This document shows positions 53,614 to 63,475 of a stretch of 64,000 bases of DNA, piece by piece (the stretch's first letter is position 1; each line of letters starts with the position of its first letter). The stretch is from positions 682,001 through 746,000 of the forward strand of contig NZ_SMSI01000002.1 of assembly GCF_004354915.1 (NCBI RefSeq). The letters are read 5' to 3'. The position numbers were made by a program, and so were the translations under genes. The notes below the pieces were generated by a model. That model saw only the letters and a program-made list of their open reading frames with translations, did no database searches and had not been told where the DNA came from. The stretch comes from Pseudohoeflea suaedae (GTDB taxonomy: Bacteria; Pseudomonadota; Alphaproteobacteria; Rhizobiales; Rhizobiaceae).

Positions 53614-55047
53614 TCAGGCTGCAATGTTGGTCTTCGACCGCAAGGCGATCGAAAGCGGTTCGGACCGGGTCAGGTCTGCTGCGGCGACCGCGTCGCCGAT
53701 GATCACCATGACGGGTCCATCGAGTTCATCGGCTGTTTCGATCAGCGGCAGGTCGGCAAGCGTGCCGTGGAACATGCGGCGATCTCCGCGGCTCGCATTC
53801 TCGACCACCGCGACGGTGGTCGAGAATGCGAGCCCGGCCTCGTTCAGGCGGCGGGCGACGGTGGCAGCCACGGTGCGGCCCATATAGACGGCGATGGTCG
53901 CGCCGGACAGCGCCAGACGCGCCCAGTCGGGCAGCGTCTTGCCGGTGAGGTCGTGCCCTGTGGTGAAGACCACGGAATGGGCGACACCGCGCAGTGTGAT
54001 CGGCAGGGCCATGTCGGCCGCAGCGGCAATCGCCGATGTCACGCCAGGCACGATCTCGTAGGAAATGCCGGCCTCGCGCAGGGCGTCCAGTTCCTCGGCC
54101 GCACGGCCAAAGACCAGCGGATCGCCCGATTTCAGCCGAACCACACGCTTACCTTCTGCTGCAAGTTTTACCAGCAATCTGTTGATATCATTCTGCGACT
54201 TCGAATGGCATCCCTTCCGCTTGCCGACGGCGACACGCTCCGCGTCGCGGCGCCCCATCGATATCACCTTCTCCGGCACGAGTGCATCATGGAGGATCAC
54301 GTCGGCTTCCATCATGACGCGATGGGCGCGCAGGGTCAGCAGGTCCTCGGCACCGGGACCAGCGCCCACGAGCGCGACATGGCCCGCATTGCGGGCACCT
54401 TCGGACAGCAGCTTGTCGGTCGCCGCGCGGGCGCGATCCTCGTTGCCGGCCTCGATCTCCTGCGCCGGCCTGCCGGAGAAGAACGACTTCCAGAACGCCC
54501 GACGCACGGCGCCCCTCGGCAGCGCCTCGTCGACGCGATCGCGGTAGGACTGGGCCAGCCGGGCAAGCGGTCCGAGCGCGGGCGAGAACAGCGTGTCTAT
54601 CCTGGAGCGGATCATCTGGGCGAGAACCGGACCTGCCCCTTCGGTCCCGATTGCGATTGCGACCGGTGCACGGTTGACCAGCGCCGGGGTGTAGAAATCG
54701 CAATAGTCGGGTTGATCGACGGCATTGGCCGGGATGTTGCGGGCTCGGGCTGCAAGCACGATGGCGCGGTCGAGCGCATCTTCACCCGTGGCCGCAAAAA
54801 CCAGGGTCGCACCCTCGACCTGTTCGGACGCGAAGGTGTCGGCTCGATGGCTGACCGCCAGTTCATCCATCAGTGCAACGAGTTCATGTGACGGGTCATC
54901 GGCATAGACGACGATATCCGCGTCGCTGTTGGCGACCAGTCTCGTCTTGGCGACCGCTTCCGCGCCGTTGCCGAAAACGGCCACCTTGCGCCCGGTGGTC
55001 CGGACGAACACGGGGAAGGTCGTGAGCTTGTCGATGTTGCGCGCCAT
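53614..55047 (-). CDS. cysG: Siroheme synthase (CysG)
   Basis: A 477-residue fused enzyme: N-terminal precorrin-2 dehydrogenase/ferrochelatase (about 1-205, 'VFGNGAEAVAKTRLV') and C-terminal uroporphyrinogen III methyltransferase (about 215-465, 'VALVGAGPGAEDLLTLRA' and 'VRLKSGDPLVFGRAAEEL'). It makes siroheme for the adjacent reductase. ATG 55047 follows AAAGGA; an upstream frame adds a basic leader. Codons for residues about 405-419 form a perfect hairpin (described separately). Confidence 0.94.
   Translation of the reverse strand: MARNIDKLTTFPVFVRTTGRKVAVFGNGAEAVAKTRLVANSDADIVVYADDPSHELVALMDELAVSHRADTFASEQVEGATLVFAATGEDALDRAIVLAARARNIPANAVDQPDYCDFYTPALVNRAPVAIAIGTEGAGPVLAQMIRSRIDTLFSPALGPLARLAQSYRDRVDEALPRGAVRRAFWKSFFSGRPAQEIEAGNEDRARAATDKLLSEGARNAGHVALVGAGPGAEDLLTLRAHRVMMEADVILHDALVPEKVISMGRRDAERVAVGKRKGCHSKSQNDINRLLVKLAAEGKRVVRLKSGDPLVFGRAAEELDALREAGISYEIVPGVTSAIAAAADMALPITLRGVAHSVVFTTGHDLTGKTLPDWARLALSGATIAVYMGRTVAATVARRLNEAGLAFSTTVAVVENASRGDRRMFHGTLADLPLIETADELDGPVMVIIGDAVAAADLTRSEPLSIALRSKTNIAA
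53790..53834. repeat. Perfect 45-nt inverted repeat within cysG
   Basis: A 21-bp arm (53790-53810) and its exact reverse complement (53814-53834) around a 3-base CGA spacer. It encodes in-frame residues around 'FSTTVAVVENAS'. Perfect arms of this length are unlikely by chance and unusual inside a coding sequence. Confidence 0.9.
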
Positions 55048-55238
55048 GGGGCCGGTCCTTTCGATTGGACGCAATTGTGCGTCTGACGCGGCTCGCTTTG
55101 AAGAAACAAAGATGTGCAGGAACCCGTTCGCGGATATTGTTTTCCTCAATCGCGGCCCGGATTGAGAATGACGCTATGCGATGATCGGCGAAGGCTGTAT
55201 CGGCCAATTGGACAATTCAGACGACTAAGGCGCTTTTC

Positions 55239-55829
55239 ATGACTGACGACACGACCCAACTCGCCGCACGTCTGCTCGACGTGCTGCAACACGACATCAT
55301 GCCTCTCACCCGCCGCGGGGTGGCCGAAGGCAACAAGGTGTTCGGCGCGGCCGTTCTGAGAAAATCAGATCTGTCCCTGGTGCTGGCGGAAACAAACAAC
55401 GAGACGGACAACCCGCTCTGGCACGGCGAAGTTCATCTTCTCAAACGCTTCTATGAGGGCGAAACGCGGAACATTCCGACAAGCGACCTGATTTTCCTGA
55501 CCACGCACGAACCCTGCACCATGTGCATGTCGGCGATCACCTGGGCGGGTTTCGACAATTTCCATTATTTTTTCAGCCATGAGGAGTCGCGTGATGCATT
55601 CGCCATCCCCCATGACCTGAAGATCCTCAAGGAGGTCTTCGGACTGGAACCCGGCGGGTATCGCCGCTCCAATGCCTTCTTCCGGGCCATCAGCATTCCG
55701 GACATGATCGAGGCCAGTGACGAACCGGGCGAGCTGCGGGAACGTGCCGATGCGATCCGCGCCGGCTATGCCGAGATGTCGCAGACCTATCAGGCATCGA
55801 AAGACGGCAACGCGATACCCCTGGCCTGA
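55239..55829 (+). CDS. Zinc-dependent nucleoside/nucleotide deaminase family protein
   Basis: A 196-residue CDA-fold deaminase-like protein. Zinc and catalytic positions: 'WHGEVH' (H-G-E in place of the common H-A-E) and 'PCTMCMSA' (P-C-x-x-C). The C-terminal ~60 residues are longer than in TadA or GuaD. The substrate is unknown. It is divergent from cysG and its stop is three bases from the pbpC stop. Confidence 0.83.
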   Translation: MTDDTTQLAARLLDVLQHDIMPLTRRGVAEGNKVFGAAVLRKSDLSLVLAETNNETDNPLWHGEVHLLKRFYEGETRNIPTSDLIFLTTHEPCTMCMSAITWAGFDNFHYFFSHEESRDAFAIPHDLKILKEVFGLEPGGYRRSNAFFRAISIPDMIEASDEPGELRERADAIRAGYAEMSQTYQASKDGNAIPLA

Positions 55830-55832
55830 GGT

Positions 55833-57911
55833 TCACTCGATAAACACGCTGACGCTTGCGGCCTGTCCATTGGCATCGATCACCGTCAGGTTCGACGCGC
55901 CCGGGCCATCCGGCCTCCATGCGAGGTTCGGGCGCCGGGTGGTCGATTTCAGCGGCACGCCGTTGGCAATCCACCGATAGGGCGGACTGCCGCCCTGGAG
56001 CTTGAGGACGAGCGGCTGCCGCCGTCCCTGCCCGGCATCGAGATCCACACGGGCGCCCGCCGGGGGAAAGACGATTTCCGGGCCGGTCGCATGTTCCGCA
56101 AAGATGGCCTCTCCACCGAACTTTCTGAGCGCGTGCGGCAGGTCGTTGCGGTTCCTCACCACCAATCCGGATGGCCGTGGCGGCAGACGCGCCGGCGCGA
56201 GACCGGCGCGGGCAAAGGCCTCGAACAGAATAGGCGCGGCGGTGCCGATGCCGGAAATGCCGGGGGACGGCGCGGCGTCCGCCCGTCCGACCCAGACGCC
56301 GAGGACGTGACGGCCGTCGAAACCCACCGACCAGGCATCGCGATACCCGTAGCTGGTCCCCGTCTTGTAGGCGATTTTCAGCCGCGGCGCGTCGGCCGGT
56401 GCCGCGACGCCCGACAGGATGTCGGCGGTCTGCCAGGCGGCGTTTCGGGAGAGTATAGGCGCATCGAGCGGTGCCGGTTCGCCCAGACCGTCGGTCAGCG
56501 CCACAGCCTGCCCATCATTCGGAAACGCGGTGTAGAGCTGCACGAGATCGCGCAGACTGATGCCGACACCACCCAGGCCGATGGCCAGCCCCGGGGCGCC
56601 ACCCTCCGGCATGTCGAGCGCAACGCCACCGCGCTTGAGGCGGCCGATCAGCCTGACGGGCGAGACGGCGTCCAGCAGTCGCACCGCCGGCACGTTGAGC
56701 GAGAGCTGCAGCGCCTCGCGAATGCTGACTTCCCCCTGATAGGCCAGATCGAAGTTCCGGGGCCGGTAGCCGGCGAAATTTGCGGGCGCATCGTCGATCA
56801 GCGTTGCCGGTTCAACGAGCGCTTCCTCGAATGCGAGACCGTAGATGAAGGGCTTGAGCGTCGAACCGGGCGATCGCCGGGCGATCGTCATGTCGATGGC
56901 GCCGAACCTGTCGGAATCGAGAAAGCCTGTCGAGCCGACAGAAGCAAGGATGTGTCCGCTTCGCGCATCGGCCAGCACCATGGCAAGCGACTGTCTGCGC
57001 CCGAGCCTATGGCCCTGTTCCGCCGCCAACTGCTCGAGCCGCTGCTGCAGATCCGCATTAAGCGTCAGCGTGACGCTGTCTGCCAGTGGATCGGCATCGA
57101 GCGCCCGGTCGGCCAGGTGCGGGGCGAGATCAGGCAGCGCCTTTCGGACGGCGGAGAGCTTGGCGCGCCCTGCCCGCTCCACCTCGAAATCTGGCAGAAG
57201 ACCAGCCGCGCGCATGCGGCCGAGCACGCGGTCGCGGGCAACATACGCGGTCTCCACATGTCTGTCGGGGCGACGCGTTTCCGGCGATTGCGGCAGCGCC
57301 ACGAGAAGTGCCGACTGCGAGAGCGTGAGCTTTTTCGGCTCCCGCCCAAACCAGGCGAGACTTGCCGCGCGCACGCCTTCCAGATTGCCGCCATAAGGGG
57401 CCAGCGTTAGGTAGAGTTCGAGGATCTCGCGCTTCGAAAGCCGGCGTTCGATCTGTATTGCGCGGGCTGCCTGCCGGAGCTTTGCCGTCAGACTGCGTTC
57501 CGCACGTGGCTCGATCAGCCGCGCCACCTGCATGGTGAGGGTGGAGCCGCCCGAAACGATCCGGCCTCCATGGGCGACGAATTGCCAGGCGGCGCGCGCG
57601 ACGGCAAGCGGATCGATGCCGTGATGTGAATAAAACCGCTTGTCCTCATAGGCGATCAGCATGTCGAGATAGTCGCTGTCGACCTGATCGAGCGTCACCG
57701 GCAGCCGCCATCTGCCATCGCGCGCGGCATAGGCGCGAAGCAGCCGTCCGTCGCGGTCGAGAACCTGCCGCGACAGGCCGGCGGTCACGTCCAGCGGTGG
57801 CGGATAGGCCTTGTCCGCCCAGAGCGCAGCACCGGTGAGAGCGGCGCAGCCCGCCAGGCCGAGACACGCCCCGGCGAGCCAGCGCGCGCGGCGGGAGGCC
57901 GGCATCGTCAT
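55833..57911 (-). CDS. pbpC: Penicillin-binding protein 1C
   Basis: A 692-residue bifunctional PBP. Membrane anchor about 10-30; glycosyltransferase domain with 'EDKRFYSHHGIDP'; transpeptidase with SxxK in 'SPGSTLKPF', S-x-N in 'SLNVPAV' and K-T-G in 'YKTGTSYGY'; C-terminal BiPBP domain. Together with the adjacent alpha-2-macroglobulin it forms a repair/protection pair; its ATG overlaps that gene's stop (ATGA). Confidence 0.94.
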   Translation of the reverse strand: MTMPASRRARWLAGACLGLAGCAALTGAALWADKAYPPPLDVTAGLSRQVLDRDGRLLRAYAARDGRWRLPVTLDQVDSDYLDMLIAYEDKRFYSHHGIDPLAVARAAWQFVAHGGRIVSGGSTLTMQVARLIEPRAERSLTAKLRQAARAIQIERRLSKREILELYLTLAPYGGNLEGVRAASLAWFGREPKKLTLSQSALLVALPQSPETRRPDRHVETAYVARDRVLGRMRAAGLLPDFEVERAGRAKLSAVRKALPDLAPHLADRALDADPLADSVTLTLNADLQQRLEQLAAEQGHRLGRRQSLAMVLADARSGHILASVGSTGFLDSDRFGAIDMTIARRSPGSTLKPFIYGLAFEEALVEPATLIDDAPANFAGYRPRNFDLAYQGEVSIREALQLSLNVPAVRLLDAVSPVRLIGRLKRGGVALDMPEGGAPGLAIGLGGVGISLRDLVQLYTAFPNDGQAVALTDGLGEPAPLDAPILSRNAAWQTADILSGVAAPADAPRLKIAYKTGTSYGYRDAWSVGFDGRHVLGVWVGRADAAPSPGISGIGTAAPILFEAFARAGLAPARLPPRPSGLVVRNRNDLPHALRKFGGEAIFAEHATGPEIVFPPAGARVDLDAGQGRRQPLVLKLQGGSPPYRWIANGVPLKSTTRRPNLAWRPDGPGASNLTVIDANGQAASVSVFIE

Positions 57912-60900
57912 GGCACCTCGATGACCCTGAGCACCGATGAGGCGGTCCGGGCGGAGAGTTCAGGCCGGTACATGTCCTCGACGACTGCCGCAGGGTGGGC
58001 ATAAGTGCCGGGTGTCGTGGCCCGAACCACATAGGCTACGGTGAAACTGCGATCCGATGCGGCTGTCCGGTCGAAGGCAGCCACGAAGCGGTCCTTGCGG
58101 AACTCCGAGTGGACGGCACTCGGGCTTCCGAGCCATTCCATGTTCTTCAGGTCGGCGCTGCCCATGATGCGCGGATTGTCGATCACGAAACCGGCAGGCA
58201 GAAGGTCGGTGACCACCACCCGCGAAGGCCACTGGTTGGCCTCGCTCATGGTCAGCACCACGACGAAGCGGTCTGTCTGGGCAACCTGGGAAATGGTCGT
58301 CGGTTCGCCATCGAGTGTGTAATAGGCGCGATCGATCGTGAACCCGTCGCCGCGCGCCGGCAGCGGCTCGGCGGGGGCTGCAACCGTGGTGACGGCGACG
58401 TCCACCGGTTCGTCGCCGCGGTTGACCACCATCACCGGATCGGCAAGCAGGTCATCGCCGCTCAGGCTTTGCTGCCAGGCACCCTGCCTGGCTTCACCGT
58501 TGACCTCGATCGCGATTTTGCGATTGGCTTCCTCCAGCGCCCGGGCGGCAAGTACCATCCAGGCGTTTTCCTGAGTGCTGGTGAAGCGCCGTTCATCGAG
58601 CCGCGAGCCGATAAAGCCGATCAGTTCGGGCACCAGTTCCGGCGCCGGATCGGATTCCGCGACAAGGGCGAGAATACCGGCGCCATCACGCAGGCTGGAA
58701 CCGTAATCGGCGCGGCCCTGCAACAGGCCGGCCGTCGCTTGAACCTGCCGAAATGCCGTCCGGAAACTTTCCGCCGCGCGCGGCTGGTCGCCATAAAGCG
58801 AGAGCGCCGCGCCGATCTGCGCCTGCGCCATGGGCGTCGGGAAGCTCATGAGCTGGGTGTCGGCATAGTAGCGCAGGTCGCTGACCGAGGCCTTGCGGCT
58901 GCGCGCCATGACATAGAGCGCATAGGCAATGCCGGCGCCCTGATCCTGGATGTCTGTCGTATAAGCGAGCTGGTTCTGCAGATTGTCGAGCGCCAGCTGC
59001 GTGGCCTCCTCCGGCACCGCAAATCCCTTTTCGCGGGCGCGGGTGATGAAGTCGGTCACATAGGCATCGAGCCAGAGATCGCCGTACCCCGGCCCCCATA
59101 GCCCGAAACTGCCCGACGCCGACTGGAATGCAACGAGGCGCACAATCGCGCCCTCGATGCGCTCCCTGATTTCGGCACTGTCGAACCGGTCTGCCATGTC
59201 CAGCTCGCTCAGATAGAGAAGCGGGAGCGCACGGCTGGTAGTCTGTTCGGCGCAGCCATAGGGGTAGACGTCGAGCGCCATCAGGAGCGAGGCGACATCG
59301 AAATCGGCATTGCGCGTGACCCCGATGCTGACGGACGCGCCTTCCAGCATGCTTCCCTGCAACAATTCCCGGTCCACGCGCAGGCTGCCGCCATTGGCGG
59401 AGAGTTCCACCACGGTCTTTGTTGTCAGCGGAAGCCCCGCCAGACGGACCTCGACCGGTTCAACCCGGTCGAGCGACAGTCCGTCCGGACCGGACAGTGC
59501 GATCCGGACCGCGTCGGCGCCCGGCGCGAAGCCCTCGAGCGGCAGGGTGATCGCCATACGCGCACCCTCGCCAAGCTCTATCTCGCGGGAGGCGTCCACC
59601 GTGACCTTCCCAGAATGGCTGGATGCCGTCAGTTCGTAGGTGCCTGCCGGTCCGTCCGTATTGGCGAGTTCGATGAGCAGACGCGAACTGTCGCCGGGCG
59701 CAAGGAACTGCGGCATGGAAGCGGTGATGACGACGGGATCGCGGATGATCACTTCGTCCTCGGCATGGCCGACGGCTTGTTTGCTCCAGGCGACTGCGTT
59801 GACCCGCACCGTGCCGTTGAACTGCGGGATGTCGAAACCGACTTCCGCCGTACCGTCGGGCCCGACTGTGACCGGGCCTTCGAAGAAGGCGACGAGCTTC
59901 TCGGTCGGCGGCGAGCCTTCGGCGCGCATTTCCATGCCGTCACCGCCAGAACGCAACCGTCCGGCGGCACCTGCGCCGCCATCGATCAGCCGTCCGTAGA
60001 TGTCGCGGATTTCCAGCCCCAGCGCGCGCTGGCCGAAATACCAGTCTTCCGGATCGGGCGTCTTGTGCCGGGTCAGGTTCAGTATCCCGACATCGACGGC
60101 GGAAATGGAGACATAAGCCTCCTCGCCCGGCGTCAGTCCGGCGAGGGTGACCGGAATGGTCAGCGGCTGACGCGGCTTGGTCTGTTCCGGCAGATCCATG
60201 GAAACATCGATGCGATGATCCCCCGGATCGACGGACACCCACTTCACCCCGATCGCACGCATCGGCATGCGGCTGCCGGCATCGTCGGCCGGGCGGTAGA
60301 GCGTGGCCGTCACATAGGTGCCCGCCCCCCAGTCTTGCGTCACCGGCAGGTCGATCGTCGCACCATCGGCCGGAACGGTTTCGGTCATCGAGGTTATCAG
60401 GCGATCGGACCCGACGGTCACCAGAAGTTCGCCCGCAAAGCGCGAGGCCACATGGAGTTTCGCGGTATCGCCGGGCGCATAGGTATCGCGATCGAGCGCG
60501 ATTTCCAGCCCGTCCGGTGTTTCGGTGGATTTCGCTTCCACATACCAGCCGGCATCGAAGACATAGGAACTCTCCTCGCCGCCGGGACCGGTCACATCGA
60601 GGCGATAGCGCCCCCAACCGACGGGCACCTCGACGCGCGCCGGGTCGTCGGCGGCGATATCAATCGTGCCGTCGGCGATTTCGGTCGAATAGTCGACGGC
60701 CTCGTAGTTCCAGGAACTGCCGGTGCGGTACCACTGATAATTCCGCTCGACCTTGACCAGCGACCATTCCGCGCCGGGCATGGCGATGCGGCGACCATCC
60801 GGATCCACCGCGATCATGCCGAAGGCGGCCGTCGTGTTCTCGCCCGTCCGGTCACCTTCGAAGCCCGGCCTGATGCCGATCTTGGCTTCGTCGGCGGTCA

Positions 60901-63361
60901 CCGGCAGCGTGAGTTCGCGCTCCACGGCGCGACCGCCGGATTCGCGCAATTCGACAGTCAGTTTCGCCGTGAGAAAACGACTGGTCGACGGCAAATCGGA
61001 CACCGCCAGATCGATCTCGCCCTTGCCCTCCGCGTCGAGCGGCCCGTTGGCGGCGACGTCGAGGCGGCGCGCCTCGGTCTCCTCATCGTCCAGGCCGAAG
61101 ACATAGCCCGGCCATGCCGCGAGTTCCCGCGTGGTGGAAACCGTGACGGTCCCCGATGCCTCCAGTCCCGCTGCCGGCGCGCCGTAGAGATAGCGGCCGT
61201 CTATATCGACGGTGACAGGACGCGTCGCGCTCAGCTGCGTATCCGGAGCCGTCAGGTCGAACTCGATCCGGTCCGGCTGGAAATCCTCGACGAGGAAGGT
61301 CTTTTCAGCAAGCGCCGGACGGTCGGGATCGGAGACGATGCGCGCTGTCCAGGTGCCGGTCATGGCATTGAGCGGCAGCGCAAAATGCAATGCGTGGCCG
61401 CCAAGCGCCTCGCCGCCGGAAATCGCACGGCGGTCCTCCTTGCCGTCGGGACGCTGCAGGATGACCGTCAAGGGCAGATCGTCGAGCGCATTGGCCTGGT
61501 CGTCTCGGGCCAGCGCCGAGAGGTGCACCGTCTCGCCGGGACGATAGATCCCCCGCTCGGTCCAGGCCATGACGTCGATCCCGCCCGGTGCGGTGCGACC
61601 CGCCACACCGCGGTCCGAGAGATCGAAACCGCCACGTGTCAGATCGAGAAAGACGAAATCGCCTTCGCCCTGGCGGGCCAGCAGGGCGGCAGGTGCCAGC
61701 CCGGCCGCACCGCGCATGAGACCGGCTGCGAAATCGGCCCGGCCGTCGGCGTCGGTACTTGCGGTTCCCAGGACCTCGTTGTTGCGCGCCAGCAATGTGA
61801 GGGACACATCATCGAGCGGCTCGGCGGTCTCGAGCGACCGGAGAAATACGGAAAGTCCGTCGGCGCCGGAGAAGGTGGACAGGCCGATGTCGGAGATGAC
61901 GAACCATTGGGTCGCCTTGGCCTCCCAGTTCTCGCTCTTGTCTCCGTCGGGTGTGGCAGTCAGCACATAGACGCCGGGCTCGCGCGCGGGCAGCATCTCG
62001 TCGACCGGAACGGACGTCGTGACCTCGCGGTTCTGTTCGCTTGCAACCTCGATCGTTCCTTCCCAGACCGGTGCGCCGATCTGGTCGCGAATGGTCTCCC
62101 GACTGTAGGCGTCGAGCTGTGACAGGAAATCGGAACGTTCGAGCACCTGGGTCAGCGCACGTTCGCCCACGCGGAACAGCGAGAGCCTGGCGCTCGGCGC
62201 ATTGATTGTGACGAGGGGAATGCCATGCCGTCCCTGAGAAGGCAGGACGAAGGCATTGCCGTTGAAGCGGGCGGCAGGCTGCCGGTCGCGCACATAGATG
62301 TCGAGGGTGACCGGCGTTTCGAGCTGCTCATCGACTGCCGATGGCAGTCCTTCGCGCAGCGTGACCTGATAGCGCTTACCGTGCTCGAGGCCATCGACGC
62401 AGATCTGCTTCTGCTCCGTTTCGACTGCCGGATTGCTCAGACCGCCGACGGAGACGTAGTCGGCATAGTCCGTGCCGCGCACGAGATTTTCGGAAAACTG
62501 GACGCAGACGCGCGGCGTGGCACTGTCGGCGTCCACGGTATTGTCGAGAACACGAAAGCCCTTGCGGGCGCGGAGATCCTCATAGGTGGCGCGCAGCGGA
62601 GCGTTATCGTTCAATTCCAGGCTGGCCCGGTAAGCCGACAATGCCGGACGGAAGGCTTCGACGTTTACGAATGCGCCGCCGAGCGTGGCCAGAGCGTCGG
62701 CCCTTGCGGCCGTGCCGCGCGAGGTGTCATAGGCGGAAAGTGCGGCGGAAATCGCAAGCGACCGCAGGGCGTTTGCCAGTGTCTGGTCGCCCGTCTGGTA
62801 ATCGATGGCCGTTCTGGCGAGGGCAAGCCATGTCGAGGACCTCTCGCCGTCCGCAGCCGCAGCGGCCGCATAGGATTTCAGTGCCATATCGAGATCGCCC
62901 TCGCCGGCCGCCTTGCGAGCGCGCGACAGGAGCATTTCAGCCCCTTGAGCCCGGGCGTCCGGGTTTCGTGCGGCGTTTTTCTCCCGATAGCTGCGCTGGG
63001 CATCGAGGTAGGACGCAGGGACGAAGTCGAGGCTCGGCGGTGCACCGATATCGGGTTCGCCGGCCTGGGCGGTGACGACCCTGCCGGCAATCGCGCCGGC
63101 GAAATCGTTGATGATGTTGTAATCGGACTTCAGAAAGCACCAGCGCGCCTTCACATTATAGGTGAAGGCCTTGCAGCGATTGTCGCCGATGCAGATCGCC
63201 TTGCAGTCTTCCAGACCGATATTCTGGACGGTCCGGAGATCGAAGCCGAAATAATCGGCATTTTCCGTGGTCTCGATCCGCCGCTGGCTCTCCTGGGCGC
63301 TGGCGAGGCCCGAAGAGATGACGAGACACAATGATGCGATAACGGCTGCGAACGCGCGCAT
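57908..63361 (-). CDS. Bacterial alpha-2-macroglobulin with N-terminal PAN/Apple domain
   Basis: A 1817-residue exported protein. Signal peptide about 1-22 ('GLASAQE'; no lipobox); PAN/Apple-like domain about 35-95 with paired cysteines ('CKAICIGDNRCKAF', 'RWCFLKSDY'); a helical, possibly TPR-like stretch about 130-270; then macroglobulin domains and the thioester motif C1370-A-E-Q1373 in 'YGCAEQ'. It traps proteases in the periplasm; the PAN domain and lack of lipidation differ from E. coli YfhM. Two antisense frames (58-59 kb and 59-62 kb) are shadows. Confidence 0.9.
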   Translation of the reverse strand: MRAFAAVIASLCLVISSGLASAQESQRRIETTENADYFGFDLRTVQNIGLEDCKAICIGDNRCKAFTYNVKARWCFLKSDYNIINDFAGAIAGRVVTAQAGEPDIGAPPSLDFVPASYLDAQRSYREKNAARNPDARAQGAEMLLSRARKAAGEGDLDMALKSYAAAAAADGERSSTWLALARTAIDYQTGDQTLANALRSLAISAALSAYDTSRGTAARADALATLGGAFVNVEAFRPALSAYRASLELNDNAPLRATYEDLRARKGFRVLDNTVDADSATPRVCVQFSENLVRGTDYADYVSVGGLSNPAVETEQKQICVDGLEHGKRYQVTLREGLPSAVDEQLETPVTLDIYVRDRQPAARFNGNAFVLPSQGRHGIPLVTINAPSARLSLFRVGERALTQVLERSDFLSQLDAYSRETIRDQIGAPVWEGTIEVASEQNREVTTSVPVDEMLPAREPGVYVLTATPDGDKSENWEAKATQWFVISDIGLSTFSGADGLSVFLRSLETAEPLDDVSLTLLARNNEVLGTASTDADGRADFAAGLMRGAAGLAPAALLARQGEGDFVFLDLTRGGFDLSDRGVAGRTAPGGIDVMAWTERGIYRPGETVHLSALARDDQANALDDLPLTVILQRPDGKEDRRAISGGEALGGHALHFALPLNAMTGTWTARIVSDPDRPALAEKTFLVEDFQPDRIEFDLTAPDTQLSATRPVTVDIDGRYLYGAPAAGLEASGTVTVSTTRELAAWPGYVFGLDDEETEARRLDVAANGPLDAEGKGEIDLAVSDLPSTSRFLTAKLTVELRESGGRAVERELTLPVTADEAKIGIRPGFEGDRTGENTTAAFGMIAVDPDGRRIAMPGAEWSLVKVERNYQWYRTGSSWNYEAVDYSTEIADGTIDIAADDPARVEVPVGWGRYRLDVTGPGGEESSYVFDAGWYVEAKSTETPDGLEIALDRDTYAPGDTAKLHVASRFAGELLVTVGSDRLITSMTETVPADGATIDLPVTQDWGAGTYVTATLYRPADDAGSRMPMRAIGVKWVSVDPGDHRIDVSMDLPEQTKPRQPLTIPVTLAGLTPGEEAYVSISAVDVGILNLTRHKTPDPEDWYFGQRALGLEIRDIYGRLIDGGAGAAGRLRSGGDGMEMRAEGSPPTEKLVAFFEGPVTVGPDGTAEVGFDIPQFNGTVRVNAVAWSKQAVGHAEDEVIIRDPVVITASMPQFLAPGDSSRLLIELANTDGPAGTYELTASSHSGKVTVDASREIELGEGARMAITLPLEGFAPGADAVRIALSGPDGLSLDRVEPVEVRLAGLPLTTKTVVELSANGGSLRVDRELLQGSMLEGASVSIGVTRNADFDVASLLMALDVYPYGCAEQTTSRALPLLYLSELDMADRFDSAEIRERIEGAIVRLVAFQSASGSFGLWGPGYGDLWLDAYVTDFITRAREKGFAVPEEATQLALDNLQNQLAYTTDIQDQGAGIAYALYVMARSRKASVSDLRYYADTQLMSFPTPMAQAQIGAALSLYGDQPRAAESFRTAFRQVQATAGLLQGRADYGSSLRDGAGILALVAESDPAPELVPELIGFIGSRLDERRFTSTQENAWMVLAARALEEANRKIAIEVNGEARQGAWQQSLSGDDLLADPVMVVNRGDEPVDVAVTTVAAPAEPLPARGDGFTIDRAYYTLDGEPTTISQVAQTDRFVVVLTMSEANQWPSRVVVTDLLPAGFVIDNPRIMGSADLKNMEWLGSPSAVHSEFRKDRFVAAFDRTAASDRSFTVAYVVRATTPGTYAHPAAVVEDMYRPELSARTASSVLRVIEVP

Positions 63362-63414
63362 GGCGACCTCCCAAAACGGGCCTCCCCGCCATGAGGAAGC
63401 CTCAAGGAGAAGAG

Positions 63415-63433
63415 CCCCGGTCTCCTACCGGGG
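63415..63433 (-). terminator. Possible terminator stem-loop after the cytochrome gene
   Basis: CCCCGGT (63415-63421) pairs with ACCGGGG (63427-63433) around CTCCT, between the cytochrome stop and the macroglobulin start. The minus strand after it reads CTCTTCTCCTTG, only mildly T-rich. Confidence 0.4.
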
Positions 63434-63475
63434 TCACGATAGCGCGCTTCCGCGCAAAAGGAAATCAGCCCCGTC

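Noticed and set aside
59615-62122. An 835-codon plus-strand frame
   Set aside because: Antisense to the alpha-2-macroglobulin gene, which has a thioester motif and signal peptide; no features of its own.
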